Counted from the first letter of the stretch, positions 16,601-25,615 are shown. The stretch: 64,000 nt of DNA from Fibrobacter sp. (GCA_024398815.1 JAKSIL010000010.1:1-64000), one strand, 5' to 3'. Numbers and translations: made by a program. Notes: generated by a model not told the origin, from the letters alone.

Positions 16601-18454
16601 ATGAAAAAAACAAAAATTGTGAAGGCCTGCATTGCTTTGGCATTTGGCCTATGCACAACGAACGCTATGGCAGATGCCTGTAGTGAACAGGGGGGGCATT
16701 CCGGTAATGGAACCACGACGCAGGGGCAGAACAATTCTAGCGTGACAGGTAATATCGGTTCAACCGGTTACCACTATGAAATCTGGTACCAGGGTGGCAA
16801 CAACAACATGACGTACTATAATGATGGTACGTTCAAGGCTTCTTGGAATGGGACGAACGACTTCCTCGCCCGTGTCGGTTTCAAGTATAACGAAACTCAG
16901 ACTCATGACCAGATCGGCCAGCTCGATGCTGAATTCAAGTTCACCAAGCAGGGCAGTGCCGGTGGTTATTCCTACATCGGTATTTACGGTTGGACGGTTG
17001 ATCCTCTGGTTGAATACTACATCGTTGATGACTGGTTCAACAAGCCGGGTGCCTATCTCGGCCAGAAGAAGGGTGAAGTTACCGTTGATGGCGAAACCTA
17101 CGATATTTACCAGAATACCCGTAACCAGCAGCCCTCTATCAAGGGTACATCCACCTTCCCGCAGTACTTCAGCGTGCGTCGTAATGCTCGTCAGTGCGGT
17201 CATATCGACCTGACTGCACACTTCAAGAAGTGGGAAAGCCTTGGCATGAAAATGGGCAAGATGTACGAAGCCAAGTTCCTCGTTGAAGCCGGTGGCGGTT
17301 CGGGCAGCTTCGATATGAACTACTTCAAGATGACTGTCGGCGGTGCCGACAAGGACACTCCGAAGTCCAGCGCCTCTAAGAGCGACGATGGTGCCTCTAA
17401 GTCTAGCGCTTCCACGACAAAGACGACTTCTGGTGGCAAGGACGCCTGCAAGGACGAAATGTCCAAGCCGCGCGGGAGCTCTCACAACGTGAACGGCAAC
17501 CAGACGGGTTCCATCAGCGGCACGCCGTGGGGCTTTGAACAGTGGTCTGCCGGTGGCTCCAACTCCATGAAGTACTATGATAACGGTACTTTCGAAGCCA
17601 ACTGGAACAATAACCAGGACTACCTCGCTCGCGTGGGTTACCGTTATGGCGACAATGGTCCGGGCGTCGATCATAAAACGAAACACTTTACTGTCGATTA
17701 CAAGTATGAAAAGACCGGTTCCGCCCAGTATGGTTACATTGGCGTTTACGGTTGGACCGTGAATCCGCAGGTGGAATACTATGTGGTGGATGACTGGTAC
17801 AGCAAGCCTAGCGATCAGTACATTGGCGAAAAGTTCGGCGAACTTGAAGTCGATGGCGCTAAGTATACTGTCCACGCCTACGTTCGTCAGCAGGAAGCTT
17901 CCAAGACGGGTACATCCACCTTCTTGCAAATCTTCAGCGTCCGTGAAACTCCTCGTCAGTGCGGTCACATCGATATTTCCACTCACTTCAAGAAGTGGGA
18001 TGAACTCTTCACGGGGCAGAAGAAGCAACTTCGTGGCTCCAAGGGCGGCCAGGAAATGGAACTCAAGTTCGGTAAGGTTACCGAAGTCATGTTGATGACT
18101 GAGGCCGGTGGTGGCGCAACGGGGTCTGTGAACTACACCTACTTCGACATGCAGGAAGACGCCAAGGACGAAGTTGTTGAAGACGTTCCGGCCTCCAGCG
18201 CTTCTGATGCTCCGAAGTCCAGTGCTTCTGTTGTGCCGGCAAGCTCTGTTTCTACTGATCTCGTGTCTGCGGCAAAGCTGTTTGTTGCCGATGGCTCGTT
18301 CCAGGTCTTCGACATGCAGGGTCGCTTCCTTGGTGCTATCAAGGTTTCCGCCGGCGCCAGCGTTGACGAAGTCCTCATGGCACGCTTCCACAAGGCCGGC
18401 ATCTACCTGCTCAAGAGCGGTAGTGCAATGAAGGCTGTGTCTGTAGCCAAGTAA
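16601..18454 (+). CDS. xynC: Endo-1,4-beta-xylanase with two GH11 catalytic domains
   Basis: 617 residues, secreted (signal peptide ending NAMA-DAC). Two GH11 beta-jelly-roll domains follow: A at about 27-248 with nucleophile Glu138 (in VEYYIVDDW) and acid/base Glu229 (in FLVEAGGGSG), and B at about 286-518 with Glu392 (VEYYVVDDW) and Glu501 (MTEAGGGATG). A Ser/Lys-rich linker joins them. This is the layout of F. succinogenes XynC, which hydrolyses xylan. The last ~65 residues (LFVADGSFQVFDMQGRFLG ... GIYLLKSGSAMKAVSVAK) look like a type IX secretion C-terminal sorting domain. AGGAG sits 7 bases before the ATG, preceded by a GGGATG/CATCCC leader hairpin (16568-16584). Confidence 0.95.
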   Translation: MKKTKIVKACIALAFGLCTTNAMADACSEQGGHSGNGTTTQGQNNSSVTGNIGSTGYHYEIWYQGGNNNMTYYNDGTFKASWNGTNDFLARVGFKYNETQTHDQIGQLDAEFKFTKQGSAGGYSYIGIYGWTVDPLVEYYIVDDWFNKPGAYLGQKKGEVTVDGETYDIYQNTRNQQPSIKGTSTFPQYFSVRRNARQCGHIDLTAHFKKWESLGMKMGKMYEAKFLVEAGGGSGSFDMNYFKMTVGGADKDTPKSSASKSDDGASKSSASTTKTTSGGKDACKDEMSKPRGSSHNVNGNQTGSISGTPWGFEQWSAGGSNSMKYYDNGTFEANWNNNQDYLARVGYRYGDNGPGVDHKTKHFTVDYKYEKTGSAQYGYIGVYGWTVNPQVEYYVVDDWYSKPSDQYIGEKFGELEVDGAKYTVHAYVRQQEASKTGTSTFLQIFSVRETPRQCGHIDISTHFKKWDELFTGQKKQLRGSKGGQEMELKFGKVTEVMLMTEAGGGATGSVNYTYFDMQEDAKDEVVEDVPASSASDAPKSSASVVPASSVSTDLVSAAKLFVADGSFQVFDMQGRFLGAIKVSAGASVDEVLMARFHKAGIYLLKSGSAMKAVSVAK

Positions 18455-18478
18455 TACAATAAGATTTTTAACCCTAGA

Positions 18479-18508
18479 AGGCTCGGAATTATGTTCCGGG
18501 CTTTTTTT
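18479..18508 (+). terminator. Intrinsic terminator of xynC
   Basis: GCTCGGAA (18481-18488) pairs with TTCCGGGC (18494-18501), followed by seven T. The 170 bases up to the next gene hold no other clear signal. Confidence 0.85.
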
Positions 18509-18681
18509 GTGTGTAAACGTGCTTGGTTATAGTCGCTAAAAAGAAATGAAAAGTGTATCTTGTTGATGGTTTTAGAGTTATGTCTTTGAAGGGAAAACTG
18601 GCAGGCGAGGTTTGTTTTTTTTGTGCATAGATGCTTGCATTTTTCTATCTTTGTGCAAACCTTAACAGTGGTATTTGATAT

Positions 18682-20166
18682 ATGTGCAAGATCGGTTTTG
18701 ATAACGAAGCTTATCTAAAAAATCAATCCGAGAAGATTCAAGAACGTATTGCCAAGTTCGGCGGAAAACTTTATCTGGAATTTGGCGGAAAACTTTTTGA
18801 CGACCATCACGCAAGCCGCGTACTTCCTGGCTTTGCTCCCGACAGTAAAATTCGCATGCTCGAAAAACTTAAGGACAAGGCGGAAGTCATTATTGCCATT
18901 AACGCTGGCGACATCGAGAAAAACAAGGTGCGCGGCGATTTGGGCATTACATACGATCAGGATGTGTTGCGCTTGATTGACGCCTTCCGCGGATACGGAC
19001 TTTTTGTGAGCAGCGTGGTACTGACGCGTTTCCAGGAACAGCCGAGCGCCATTGCCTACCAGAAGAAATTGGAAGGCCTGGGTCTCAAGGTTTACAGGCA
19101 TTATCCAATTGCCGGTTATCCGGGCAACATTCCTCTTGTTGTGAGCGACGAAGGTTACGGCAAAAATGAATTTGTTGAAACTTCCCGCGAACTTGTCGTG
19201 GTGACGGCTCCTGGGCCGGGAAGCGGAAAGATGGCTGTTTGCCTTTCGCAAATCTATCACGAAAATAAGCATGGCATAAAGGCTGGCTACGCTAAGTTTG
19301 AAACGTTCCCGATTTGGAACATTCCGCTGAAGCATCCGGTGAACCTTGCTTACGAGGCCGCTACCGCCGACCTTGACGACGTGAACATGATTGACCCCTT
19401 CCACTTGGAAGCTTACGGACAAACTACTATCAACTACAATCGCGATGTAGAAATTTTCCCGGTGTTGAACGCTTTGTTCCAGCGCATTTTGGGCGAGTCT
19501 CCTTACAAGAGCCCGACCGACATGGGCGTGAACATGGCCGGCAACTGCATTGTCGATGACGATGCCGTCTGTGCTGCTGCGCGTATGGAGATTGTCCGCC
19601 GCTATTACAATACTTTGTGTCAGGTTCGTAAGGGCGAAGCGGAAAAGGACCAGGTCTATAAGCTGGAACTTTTGATGGAGCAGGCTCATGTCAGCACGGC
19701 CGATCGTCCGGTGATTGCAGCCGCCATGCAAAAGGCCGAAGAAACCAAGGGACCGGCTGTTGCCATAGAACTTGACGACGGTACCGTGATTGCAAGCAAG
19801 ACGACTTCTCTTCTGGGCGCGTCTTCTGCAGCGCTTCTTGACGCCTTGAAGCACTTGGCTGGCATTCCAGACGAAGTCCGTTTGCTTTCTCCGATGGTCA
19901 TTGAGCCTATCCAGAACTTGAAAACGAAACGCCTCGGCCACAGGAATCCGCGTTTGCACATGGACGAAGTGCTTATTGCACTCTCTGTTTGCGCCTTGAC
20001 CGACTACAATGCGAAATTGGCCATGGAAAAACTTTCGGAACTTCGCGGTTGTGAAGTGCATTCCAGCGTGATTCTTTCGCAGGTGGATGTGGGAGTGTTC
20101 CGCCGTCTTGGAGTGAACCTGACGACTGAACCGGCCTACCAGACAAGCAAACTGTATCACGGTTAA
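18682..20166 (+). CDS. DUF1846-family protein
   Basis: 494 residues, cytoplasmic, and the usual length of the DUF1846 family. Typical segments are the start KIGFDNEAYLKNQS, the Gly-rich APGPGSGKMAVCLSQ near residue 175 (a nucleotide-loop-like turn), and the conserved DVNMIDPFHLEAYG and SPTDMGVNMAG. The family is widespread in anaerobes, has a solved structure, and has no settled function. A terminator precedes it (after xynC) and one follows, so it is transcribed alone. ATG 18682 begins the conserved N-terminus. Confidence 0.85.
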   Translation: MCKIGFDNEAYLKNQSEKIQERIAKFGGKLYLEFGGKLFDDHHASRVLPGFAPDSKIRMLEKLKDKAEVIIAINAGDIEKNKVRGDLGITYDQDVLRLIDAFRGYGLFVSSVVLTRFQEQPSAIAYQKKLEGLGLKVYRHYPIAGYPGNIPLVVSDEGYGKNEFVETSRELVVVTAPGPGSGKMAVCLSQIYHENKHGIKAGYAKFETFPIWNIPLKHPVNLAYEAATADLDDVNMIDPFHLEAYGQTTINYNRDVEIFPVLNALFQRILGESPYKSPTDMGVNMAGNCIVDDDAVCAAARMEIVRRYYNTLCQVRKGEAEKDQVYKLELLMEQAHVSTADRPVIAAAMQKAEETKGPAVAIELDDGTVIASKTTSLLGASSAALLDALKHLAGIPDEVRLLSPMVIEPIQNLKTKRLGHRNPRLHMDEVLIALSVCALTDYNAKLAMEKLSELRGCEVHSSVILSQVDVGVFRRLGVNLTTEPAYQTSKLYHG

Positions 20167-20210
20167 AAAACGGGACAATTCTTCCCGCAAATAAAGAACG
20201 AAAATTTTCA

Positions 20211-20244
20211 AAATGCATCTGCGAAAACAGGTGCATTTTTTTTT
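20211..20244 (+). terminator. Intrinsic terminator after the DUF1846 gene
   Basis: An 11-bp stem (20211-20221 with 20228-20238, one wobble pair), loop CGAAAA, then a run of T. Confidence 0.9.
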
Positions 20245-20349
20245 CTGTGTTGTTGAAATGCTTTACAACGCTTGTTTGGCAAAAAGGCATTTTTGAACCG
20301 AAATTTCGCTATATTTTGGACTAGGAATATTGAATCCAGGAGTAAAAAA

Positions 20350-21186
20350 ATGAATAAAAAACTGACTCTCGTTCTCTCCCTCGTCGTTGCAGCTGCGTTC
20401 ACCGCTTGTGACGATTCCAGCAGCGGAACCGCTGCCTCCACCGATGAACCGACTTCCAGCGAAAGCGTAGCTCCGGATAGCTCTGACGATGCTGCTGAAC
20501 CGTCTAGCTCTGCTTCCGAAGAGAAGAAGGGCGACGAAAAGTCTGGTGATGAAGGCTCCGACGAAAAGTCTGGTGATGAAGGCTCCGACGAAAAGTCTGG
20601 TGGCGAAGGTTCTGATACTCAGGATTCGACGGGTACTGGCTTTGATTGGGGCGACATCGATACCACCGGCTTTGGTGATATTATGAAACAGTATGAGTCT
20701 CTTGGCGAATGCACTGCCGAAAACGATGGCGTGACTTCTGAAATGGAAATGATGGGCGTGAAGACGACCATGATTTGCAAGGACGGTCAGTGGCAGGCTG
20801 ATAACGGCTGCACGGAAGAAAACGCCACCAAGACCGAAGAAATGATGGGCATGAGCTATACCATGATTTGCAAGGACGGTCAGTGGACCTACGATAATGG
20901 TTGCGCCGAAGAAGGTGCTACTAAGGAAGAAGACATGATGGGCATGACGATGAAATATGTCTGCACCGATGGCCAGTGGACCATGGACATGAGTAACATG
21001 GACTTTGGCAATATCGACTTTGGCAATATGGACTTTGGTGGTGAAGGTGGCTTCGACATGAGCGGCTTCGGCGGCGGTGCGGGTGATGTGCCTGCTGTCG
21101 AACCTGCTGCTGATCCTGCAGTTGAATCGACTCCTGAAAATCCGTCTGATGAAGTTGTTACAGTCGCTCCGGAAACTGCAGAATAA
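20350..21186 (+). CDS. Repeat-rich lipoprotein of unknown function
   Basis: 278 residues with lipobox FTAC and Cys20. The mature part has four zones: a Ser/Asp-rich spacer; tandem nine-residue repeats DEKSGDEGS (three copies, the third changed to GGEGS); a Cys region of three related cassettes, each with a Met-rich stretch (EMMGM...) and the ending MICKDGQW or YVCTDGQW; and a Gly/Phe/Asp repeat (MDFGN, IDFGN). The ~37-residue C...MMG...C.DGQW cassette resembles modules seen in other Fibrobacter lipoproteins. ATG 20350 follows AGGAG at a good distance. Likely exposed on the outer membrane; role unknown. Confidence 0.8.
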   Translation: MNKKLTLVLSLVVAAAFTACDDSSSGTAASTDEPTSSESVAPDSSDDAAEPSSSASEEKKGDEKSGDEGSDEKSGDEGSDEKSGGEGSDTQDSTGTGFDWGDIDTTGFGDIMKQYESLGECTAENDGVTSEMEMMGVKTTMICKDGQWQADNGCTEENATKTEEMMGMSYTMICKDGQWTYDNGCAEEGATKEEDMMGMTMKYVCTDGQWTMDMSNMDFGNIDFGNMDFGGEGGFDMSGFGGGAGDVPAVEPAADPAVESTPENPSDEVVTVAPETAE

Positions 21187-21210
21187 TTCTTCTGTCGCTT
21201 TTTAAAAACG

Positions 21211-21246
21211 AAAAAGTCCTGCGATGTATTTCGCAGGATTTTTTTT
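21211..21246 (+). terminator. Intrinsic terminator
   Basis: AGTCCTGCGA, a TGTATT loop, TCGCAGGATT and a T-run, just after the repeat-rich lipoprotein gene. Confidence 0.85.
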
Positions 21247-21304
21247 TATCGTCGCTTTGGCGAACGCTGTTTTCGCGTCACCCTGACGAAGGTCAGGGGT
21301 GCTG

Positions 21305-23191
21305 TTACTTCGCTGCGGCGGTCAAGAGCTTGGTAATCGCACTGACGTATTCCGCCGGGTTCGGGAGCGGGCTTCCTTCGGCGAGCAGAGCCTGGCCATA
21401 CAGAGCCTTCGGCCAATCGCCCAGGTCTTCCTTCGCTTCAGCCTTGGCTTTGAGCATTTCGCAAATCGGGTGCGTCGGGTTGATTTCCAAGATGCGCTTA
21501 GACTTCTGGAAGTTCTTCTGGCCCATGGCCTTCATCATGCGTTCCATCTGGGCGCTCATGGCGTCTTCGCTTGTCACGAGGCAGCACGGGCTGTCCTTGA
21601 GGCGGCTGGAGACGCGCACTTCGGAAATGTCTTCGTCCAGAATCTTCTGGAGGTTTTCGCAGAGACCCTTGAACAGGCCCTTGTTGGCTTCTTCGGCCTT
21701 CTTTTCGTCGTCGGTCTTTTCGAAGTCCACATCGCCCTTGCTGATGTCGTGGAACTTCTTGCCTTCGAATTCGAGGAGGCTTGTCATCATGAATTCGTCG
21801 ATGCCGTCGCTCATGAGGAGGACTTCGTAGCCCTTCGCCTTGAAGGCTTCGAGCATCGGGTTTGATTTCACGGCGTTCTTGTCGCCAACGAGGTAGTAGA
21901 TTTCCTTCTGGCTTTCCGGCATGCGCTTCACGTATTCGTCGAGGCTCACGAGGGCGTCGCCTTCGGTCTTCGTACTTTCGAAGCGGAGGAGCTTCTTGAG
22001 TTCGTCAAGATGTTCCCAGTTCATGTAGAAGCCTTCCTTCAAGATCATGCCGAGTTCGCGCCACCAGGCGTTGTACTTGGCGGCATCCTTGTCGGCCATG
22101 CTCTGGAGTGAATCGAGCACCTTCTTGATCACGTGCTTGCGGATGTTCGTGATAATCTTGTTGCTCTGCAGGATTTCGCGGCTCACGTTTAGCGGCAAGT
22201 CTTCGGAATCCACCACGCCGCGCACAAAGCGCAGCCACGGCGGCAGGAGTTCCTTGCAGTCGTCCATGATGAAGACCTTCTTCACGTAGAGCTTGAGGCC
22301 CTTGAGGGAGTCGTTCTGCCAAATGTTGTACGGAGCCTTGGAAGGAATGTACACGAGGCTCCAGAATTCCTGGGAACCTTCGGCGTGGCTGTGGGTCCAA
22401 GTGAGCGGTTCGTCGCCGTCGTGGCAGATGACGTTGTAGAATTCCTTGTATTCTTCTTCCTTGACTTCCTTTTCGCTCTGACGCCAGAGAGCCACCTTGT
22501 CGTTCAACTTTTCTTCGGGCTTGACTTCGAGTTCGCCCTTGTCGTTCTTCGTGGCTTCCGGGTGGAAGAAAATGCCGTAGTTCACGAAGCCGCTGTACTT
22601 CTTGACGATGTCCTTGATTTTCCATTCGCTCGTGAAGTCTTCGGCGTCTTCGTCGTCCTTCAGGTACAAAGTAATCTTGGTGCCCACTTCGTCGCGCGGG
22701 GCTTCGGAAATTTCAAATTCGCCAGTGCCTTCGCTGCTCCAGAGGTAGCCCTGCGTATCGCCGGCTTTGAGAGTCAAGACTTCGACTTTCTTCGCAACCA
22801 TGAAGATGGAGTAGAAACCAACACCGAACTGGCCGATGAGATCGACGCTCGCCTTGTCGGAATCCTTGAGGTTCTTGATGAAGTTTTTGGTGCCGGAGCG
22901 GGCGATGGTGCCGAGGCAGTTGATGAGGTCTTCCTTGTTCATGCCGATACCGTTATCGGTCACGGTCAAGCGCTTCTGGTCTTTGTTTACTTCGATGTCG
23001 ATGCGGAGTTGCGTGCCTACCGGCAAGAGGCTTGCGTCGGAAAGCGAAAGGAAGCGGCGCTTGTCGAGTGCGTCCGCGGCGTTCGAGACGAGTTCGCGGA
23101 GGAAAATTTCTTTGTTGCTGTAAAGGGAATTGATCATGAGGTTCAGCATGTCGCGAACTTCGGTCTGGAATTCCATCTTTTCTGTTGCCAT
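21305..23191 (-). CDS. htpG: Chaperone protein HtpG (Hsp90)
   Basis: 628 residues, full length for bacterial Hsp90. The N-terminal GHKL ATPase domain has FLRELVSNAADALDK (catalytic Glu and Mg-binding Asn), VTDNGIGM and GQFGVGFYS; the middle domain has NVSREILQSNK; the C-terminal domain has NPTHPI. It is an ATP-driven cytoplasmic chaperone for stress-denatured and signalling proteins. ATG 23191 has GGAGA 6 bases upstream; an in-frame start four codons earlier is unlikely. A perfect 9-bp inverted repeat lies in its upstream region. The C-terminus ends just before a CCTGAC/GTCAGG hairpin. Confidence 0.97.
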   Translation of the reverse strand: MATEKMEFQTEVRDMLNLMINSLYSNKEIFLRELVSNAADALDKRRFLSLSDASLLPVGTQLRIDIEVNKDQKRLTVTDNGIGMNKEDLINCLGTIARSGTKNFIKNLKDSDKASVDLIGQFGVGFYSIFMVAKKVEVLTLKAGDTQGYLWSSEGTGEFEISEAPRDEVGTKITLYLKDDEDAEDFTSEWKIKDIVKKYSGFVNYGIFFHPEATKNDKGELEVKPEEKLNDKVALWRQSEKEVKEEEYKEFYNVICHDGDEPLTWTHSHAEGSQEFWSLVYIPSKAPYNIWQNDSLKGLKLYVKKVFIMDDCKELLPPWLRFVRGVVDSEDLPLNVSREILQSNKIITNIRKHVIKKVLDSLQSMADKDAAKYNAWWRELGMILKEGFYMNWEHLDELKKLLRFESTKTEGDALVSLDEYVKRMPESQKEIYYLVGDKNAVKSNPMLEAFKAKGYEVLLMSDGIDEFMMTSLLEFEGKKFHDISKGDVDFEKTDDEKKAEEANKGLFKGLCENLQKILDEDISEVRVSSRLKDSPCCLVTSEDAMSAQMERMMKAMGQKNFQKSKRILEINPTHPICEMLKAKAEAKEDLGDWPKALYGQALLAEGSPLPNPAEYVSAITKLLTAAAK

Positions 23192-23232
23192 TTTTATCTC
23201 CATTTTTCAATTTCAAACATTTTTAAGCAAAA

Positions 23233-23253
23233 TTTGTTTCAAAATGAAACAAA
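23233..23253. promoter_or_regulatory. Perfect inverted repeat upstream of htpG, possible operator
   Basis: TTTGTTTCA, a 3-base spacer, TGAAACAAA: two 9-base arms 42-62 bases before the htpG start. It does not match the CIRCE element. The place and symmetry suggest a repressor site. Confidence 0.4.
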
Positions 23254-23325
23254 ATAGCCGTTTTTCTTTGTTTTCGCTTGTAGTGAAGCAAGAACCATGC
23301 CAAGATTAGGAAAAGGTTAAAGGGG

Positions 23326-23365
23326 AAATGATAAAGAAAAGGACCGCTGCAATAACAGCGGTCTT
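23326..23365 (-). terminator. Intrinsic terminator between uppP and htpG
   Basis: GACCGCTG (23342-23349) pairs with CAGCGGTC (23356-23363). On the minus strand it is followed by CCTTTTCTTT. It lies upstream of uppP and downstream of nothing on that strand except the uppP stop at 23398, so it ends uppP transcripts before htpG begins. Confidence 0.7.
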
Positions 23366-23397
23366 AAAGTGGTGGACGTTCTTGCCGAAGTCCGAAT

Positions 23398-24237
23398 TTA
23401 CTTAATAAAAATCAGTCCCAGAATGCCGGCTACCCACAGGTAGTAACTGAAGTAGTGGAACTTGCCCTTCTGCACGAAGTTCATGAGCCACTTGAGGGCG
23501 ATAATGCCGAACACGAAGGAGACGAGCATGCCCACGAGAAGTTCCGGGGTGAAACTGCCTGCGTCGGCGCATTTCTGCGTGTGCTCGAGGCTTTCTGCCA
23601 CATAGGCCGGGCTTTGGCACTTGAACCACTTGATGCAATCGAGGAGGGCGGCGCCACCTACGGCGGGGATGCTCATGAGGAAACTGAATTCGCCCGCGTA
23701 CTTGCGGTTTACGCCGAGGAAAATCATGCCGCTGATTGTAGAACCGCTGCGGCTGATGCCCGGGATGCAGGCGATGCCCTGCACCACGCCGGTAATCAAG
23801 GCACGCCACCAGTTCATCTTGACGCCATCGTTATCGGGGTGCTTTGAACCCGTCTTTCCCCACTGGGAAGCGAACAGCAAACAGCCCGTGACGAGGAGGG
23901 CGGCACACACGGCGCGCGGATTTGTGAACAAACTTTCGAGGGCGTCCTTGAATCCAAGGCCAATCATGGCGGTCGGGATGCTTGCGAGAACGATGTAGCC
24001 CGCTTCCTTCAACTGCGTGGGGTCACGCTTCACGCAACCCACGATGATGTCCACAATCTTCTTGCGGAACACCACAAAGATGGAAAGCAGCGTACCTGCG
24101 TGGAGCATGATGTCGAAGAACATGCCCGCTTCGTTCATGTTCAAGAGTTCGTGCCCGAGCACCAGGTGACCGGAGCTTGAAATGGGGAGGAATTCTGCGA
24201 GGCCCTGCAACAGGCCGAGGATGATGGATTCAATCAT
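23398..24237 (-). CDS. uppP: Undecaprenyl-diphosphatase (UppP/BacA)
   Basis: 279 residues with about eight membrane helices. The family motifs are visible: LLQGLAEFLPISSSGHLVLGH near the N-terminus (catalytic Glu and the SSSGH loop) and GIACIPGISRSGSTI in the middle (the PGxSRSG motif with Arg). The enzyme removes a phosphate from undecaprenyl diphosphate, recycling the lipid carrier for peptidoglycan and giving bacitracin resistance. An insertion around residues 195-225 (WFKCQSPAYVAESLEHTQKCADA) is longer than in E. coli. It is flanked by terminators on both sides and so stands as its own transcript. Confidence 0.95.
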   Translation of the reverse strand: MIESIILGLLQGLAEFLPISSSGHLVLGHELLNMNEAGMFFDIMLHAGTLLSIFVVFRKKIVDIIVGCVKRDPTQLKEAGYIVLASIPTAMIGLGFKDALESLFTNPRAVCAALLVTGCLLFASQWGKTGSKHPDNDGVKMNWWRALITGVVQGIACIPGISRSGSTISGMIFLGVNRKYAGEFSFLMSIPAVGGAALLDCIKWFKCQSPAYVAESLEHTQKCADAGSFTPELLVGMLVSFVFGIIALKWLMNFVQKGKFHYFSYYLWVAGILGLIFIK

Positions 24238-24254
24238 AGTGCTGTAAAGATAAC

Positions 24255-24286
24255 AAAAAAGCTCCGCAATCTGCGGAACTTTTTGA
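24255..24286 (-). terminator. Intrinsic terminator
   Basis: An A-run, GCTCCGCA, loop ATC, TGCGGAAC and a T-run. It is near-symmetric; on the minus strand it ends the small lipoprotein gene. Confidence 0.8.
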
Positions 24287-24306
24287 ATTCCAATTAAGAA
24301 ATATGA

Positions 24307-24759
24307 CTAGTCTCCGTAAGCGTCATTCATTATATCGCATTGTTTTTGAAGTCCTGCTTTCAAATCGCTGAGCGTCATTTCGGAGTCGTTATCGGAAGCC
24401 TTGTATTCAATGGTGGTGTCGCTGCACTTGATGTCATCGACGTTTGTACCATTGTCTTCTGCTTCAAAATCGGCTTTCAATGCGTCGCATGCGCTGCCTA
24501 TCGTAGCTTTCATTCTGTCGGGATAAGCTTGCTTGTAGACCAAGGTGTATGAGCCGTCATCATTGAACGTGTAGGTTTGTGTCAAGATGACGCCGTAGGT
24601 ATTGCTTTCGTAGATCAGAGTGTTGCCGTCTTCTTTAACGTTGCAACTCATGGTATCGTCGAAGTCGTCTCCTGCATTAGAAGAACTATCGGAACCGCAG
24701 GCTGTAAAAGCGGCGGCAGCGGCGAGGACGAAGCCCAGACTCAATGTTTTTTTTAACAT
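24307..24759 (-). CDS. Small lipoprotein of unknown function
   Basis: 150 residues. MLKKTLSLGFVLAAAAAFTAC is a classic lipoprotein signal with Cys21, followed by GSDSSSN. The mature part is acidic, about 125 residues, with Cys residues at MSCNV, SACDAL, IKCSDT and KQCDIM, probably two disulfides, and a beta-hairpin-like YTFNDDGSYTLVYKQ. This resembles a group of short Fibrobacter lipoproteins but no named family. ATG 24759 has AAGGATA about 8 bases upstream; a TTG two codons earlier is less likely. It diverges from the DUF2334 gene. Confidence 0.75.
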   Translation of the reverse strand: MLKKTLSLGFVLAAAAAFTACGSDSSSNAGDDFDDTMSCNVKEDGNTLIYESNTYGVILTQTYTFNDDGSYTLVYKQAYPDRMKATIGSACDALKADFEAEDNGTNVDDIKCSDTTIEYKASDNDSEMTLSDLKAGLQKQCDIMNDAYGD

Positions 24760-24863
24760 ATGCAATATCCTTTTTTTTATTGATTGTCATTAATATAGGT
24801 ATTTAATAAAACAAATCGATATTTTTTTTAGAGCGATTTCCTAAAAAAAACTATTTTAGAAAT

Positions 24864-25574
24864 GTGAGTAAAAAGTTTCTTCTCTGTTTTCACGATTTCA
24901 GCGTGTGGAACTACCAGTCGGTGGTGCCAGTTCTTGAATCGTTGAAGGATTTGGCTGGGCGCCCCTTTAGCGTACTTGTGATTCCGAGTACGGAAGGTGC
25001 CGACGAATCTGCCGTGGCTGGTTTCAGGAGCGCACTTGCGCAACTCAAGGCGGATGGTTTTGAACTAGCCTTGCACGGATTCAAACACAAGGCTGAATTC
25101 AGCCAGGGCCGCAGTTACATGGGGCTTGTCGGCATGAACCTTACAGGCGGCGAAGCTGAATTCGCCGGGCTCAGCCAGTACGAGTCAACGCGACTCCTGC
25201 AGTCGGGATTGGACGCCTGGAATGAACTTTTGCCGGGACTTGCTCCCTCTGCTTTCGTGCCGCCGACCTGGTACAGCAACAAGTTCTTGCCGGGGCAGGT
25301 GAGGGCCGCTCGCTTGGCTTACGAAGATCGTTTCTCGGTGACGACCGCCGTCGGTAGGCGATACGCTTCGCCCGTGGTGAGTTTCGCCGGAATTCCGAAG
25401 TCCTTCGAAAAATTGGCATTGGCCTTCGGTGGCCTTATGCTCAAGGTGCCGGTCGGTTTACCGCGAATAGCGCTTCATCCTTGCGATTTTCCGAGACTTT
25501 CGGAACAGGTTCGCGACTTGATTCGCGCGGCGTTGAATGAAAATCGAAAGCTAGTCCACTACAATGAACTTTAG
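24864..25574 (+). CDS. DUF2334-family polysaccharide-deacetylase-like protein
   Basis: 236 residues, no signal peptide, starting at GTG 24864. The core FLLCFHDFSVWN (with the HD pair), a long region ending in ELALHGFKHK (conserved HGxxH-type metal-binding turn), FVPPTWYSNKF and the late ALHPCDF match DUF2334, a branch of the NodB/polysaccharide deacetylase fold. Such enzymes remove N-acetyl groups from sugars or peptidoglycan using a divalent metal. The cytoplasmic form and the real substrate are unresolved. It diverges from the small lipoprotein gene and has its own terminator. Confidence 0.75.
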   Translation: MSKKFLLCFHDFSVWNYQSVVPVLESLKDLAGRPFSVLVIPSTEGADESAVAGFRSALAQLKADGFELALHGFKHKAEFSQGRSYMGLVGMNLTGGEAEFAGLSQYESTRLLQSGLDAWNELLPGLAPSAFVPPTWYSNKFLPGQVRAARLAYEDRFSVTTAVGRRYASPVVSFAGIPKSFEKLALAFGGLMLKVPVGLPRIALHPCDFPRLSEQVRDLIRAALNENRKLVHYNEL

Positions 25575-25576
25575 CG

Positions 25577-25615
25577 AAAATCCCGCGAACGAGTGCTCGC
25601 GGGATTTTGATTTTT
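25577..25615 (+). terminator. Intrinsic terminator
   Basis: AAAATCCCGCGA (25577-25588) pairs with TCGCGGGATTTT (25597-25608), followed by GATTTTTAATTT. Confidence 0.9.

Noticed and set aside
16760..18391. A 543-codon minus-strand frame opposite xynC
   Set aside because: Antisense shadow with internal duplication that only reflects the two GH11 domains.
23204..23260. CIRCE or sigma-32 element at htpG
   Set aside because: The palindrome does not match CIRCE, and no sigma-32 consensus is present.
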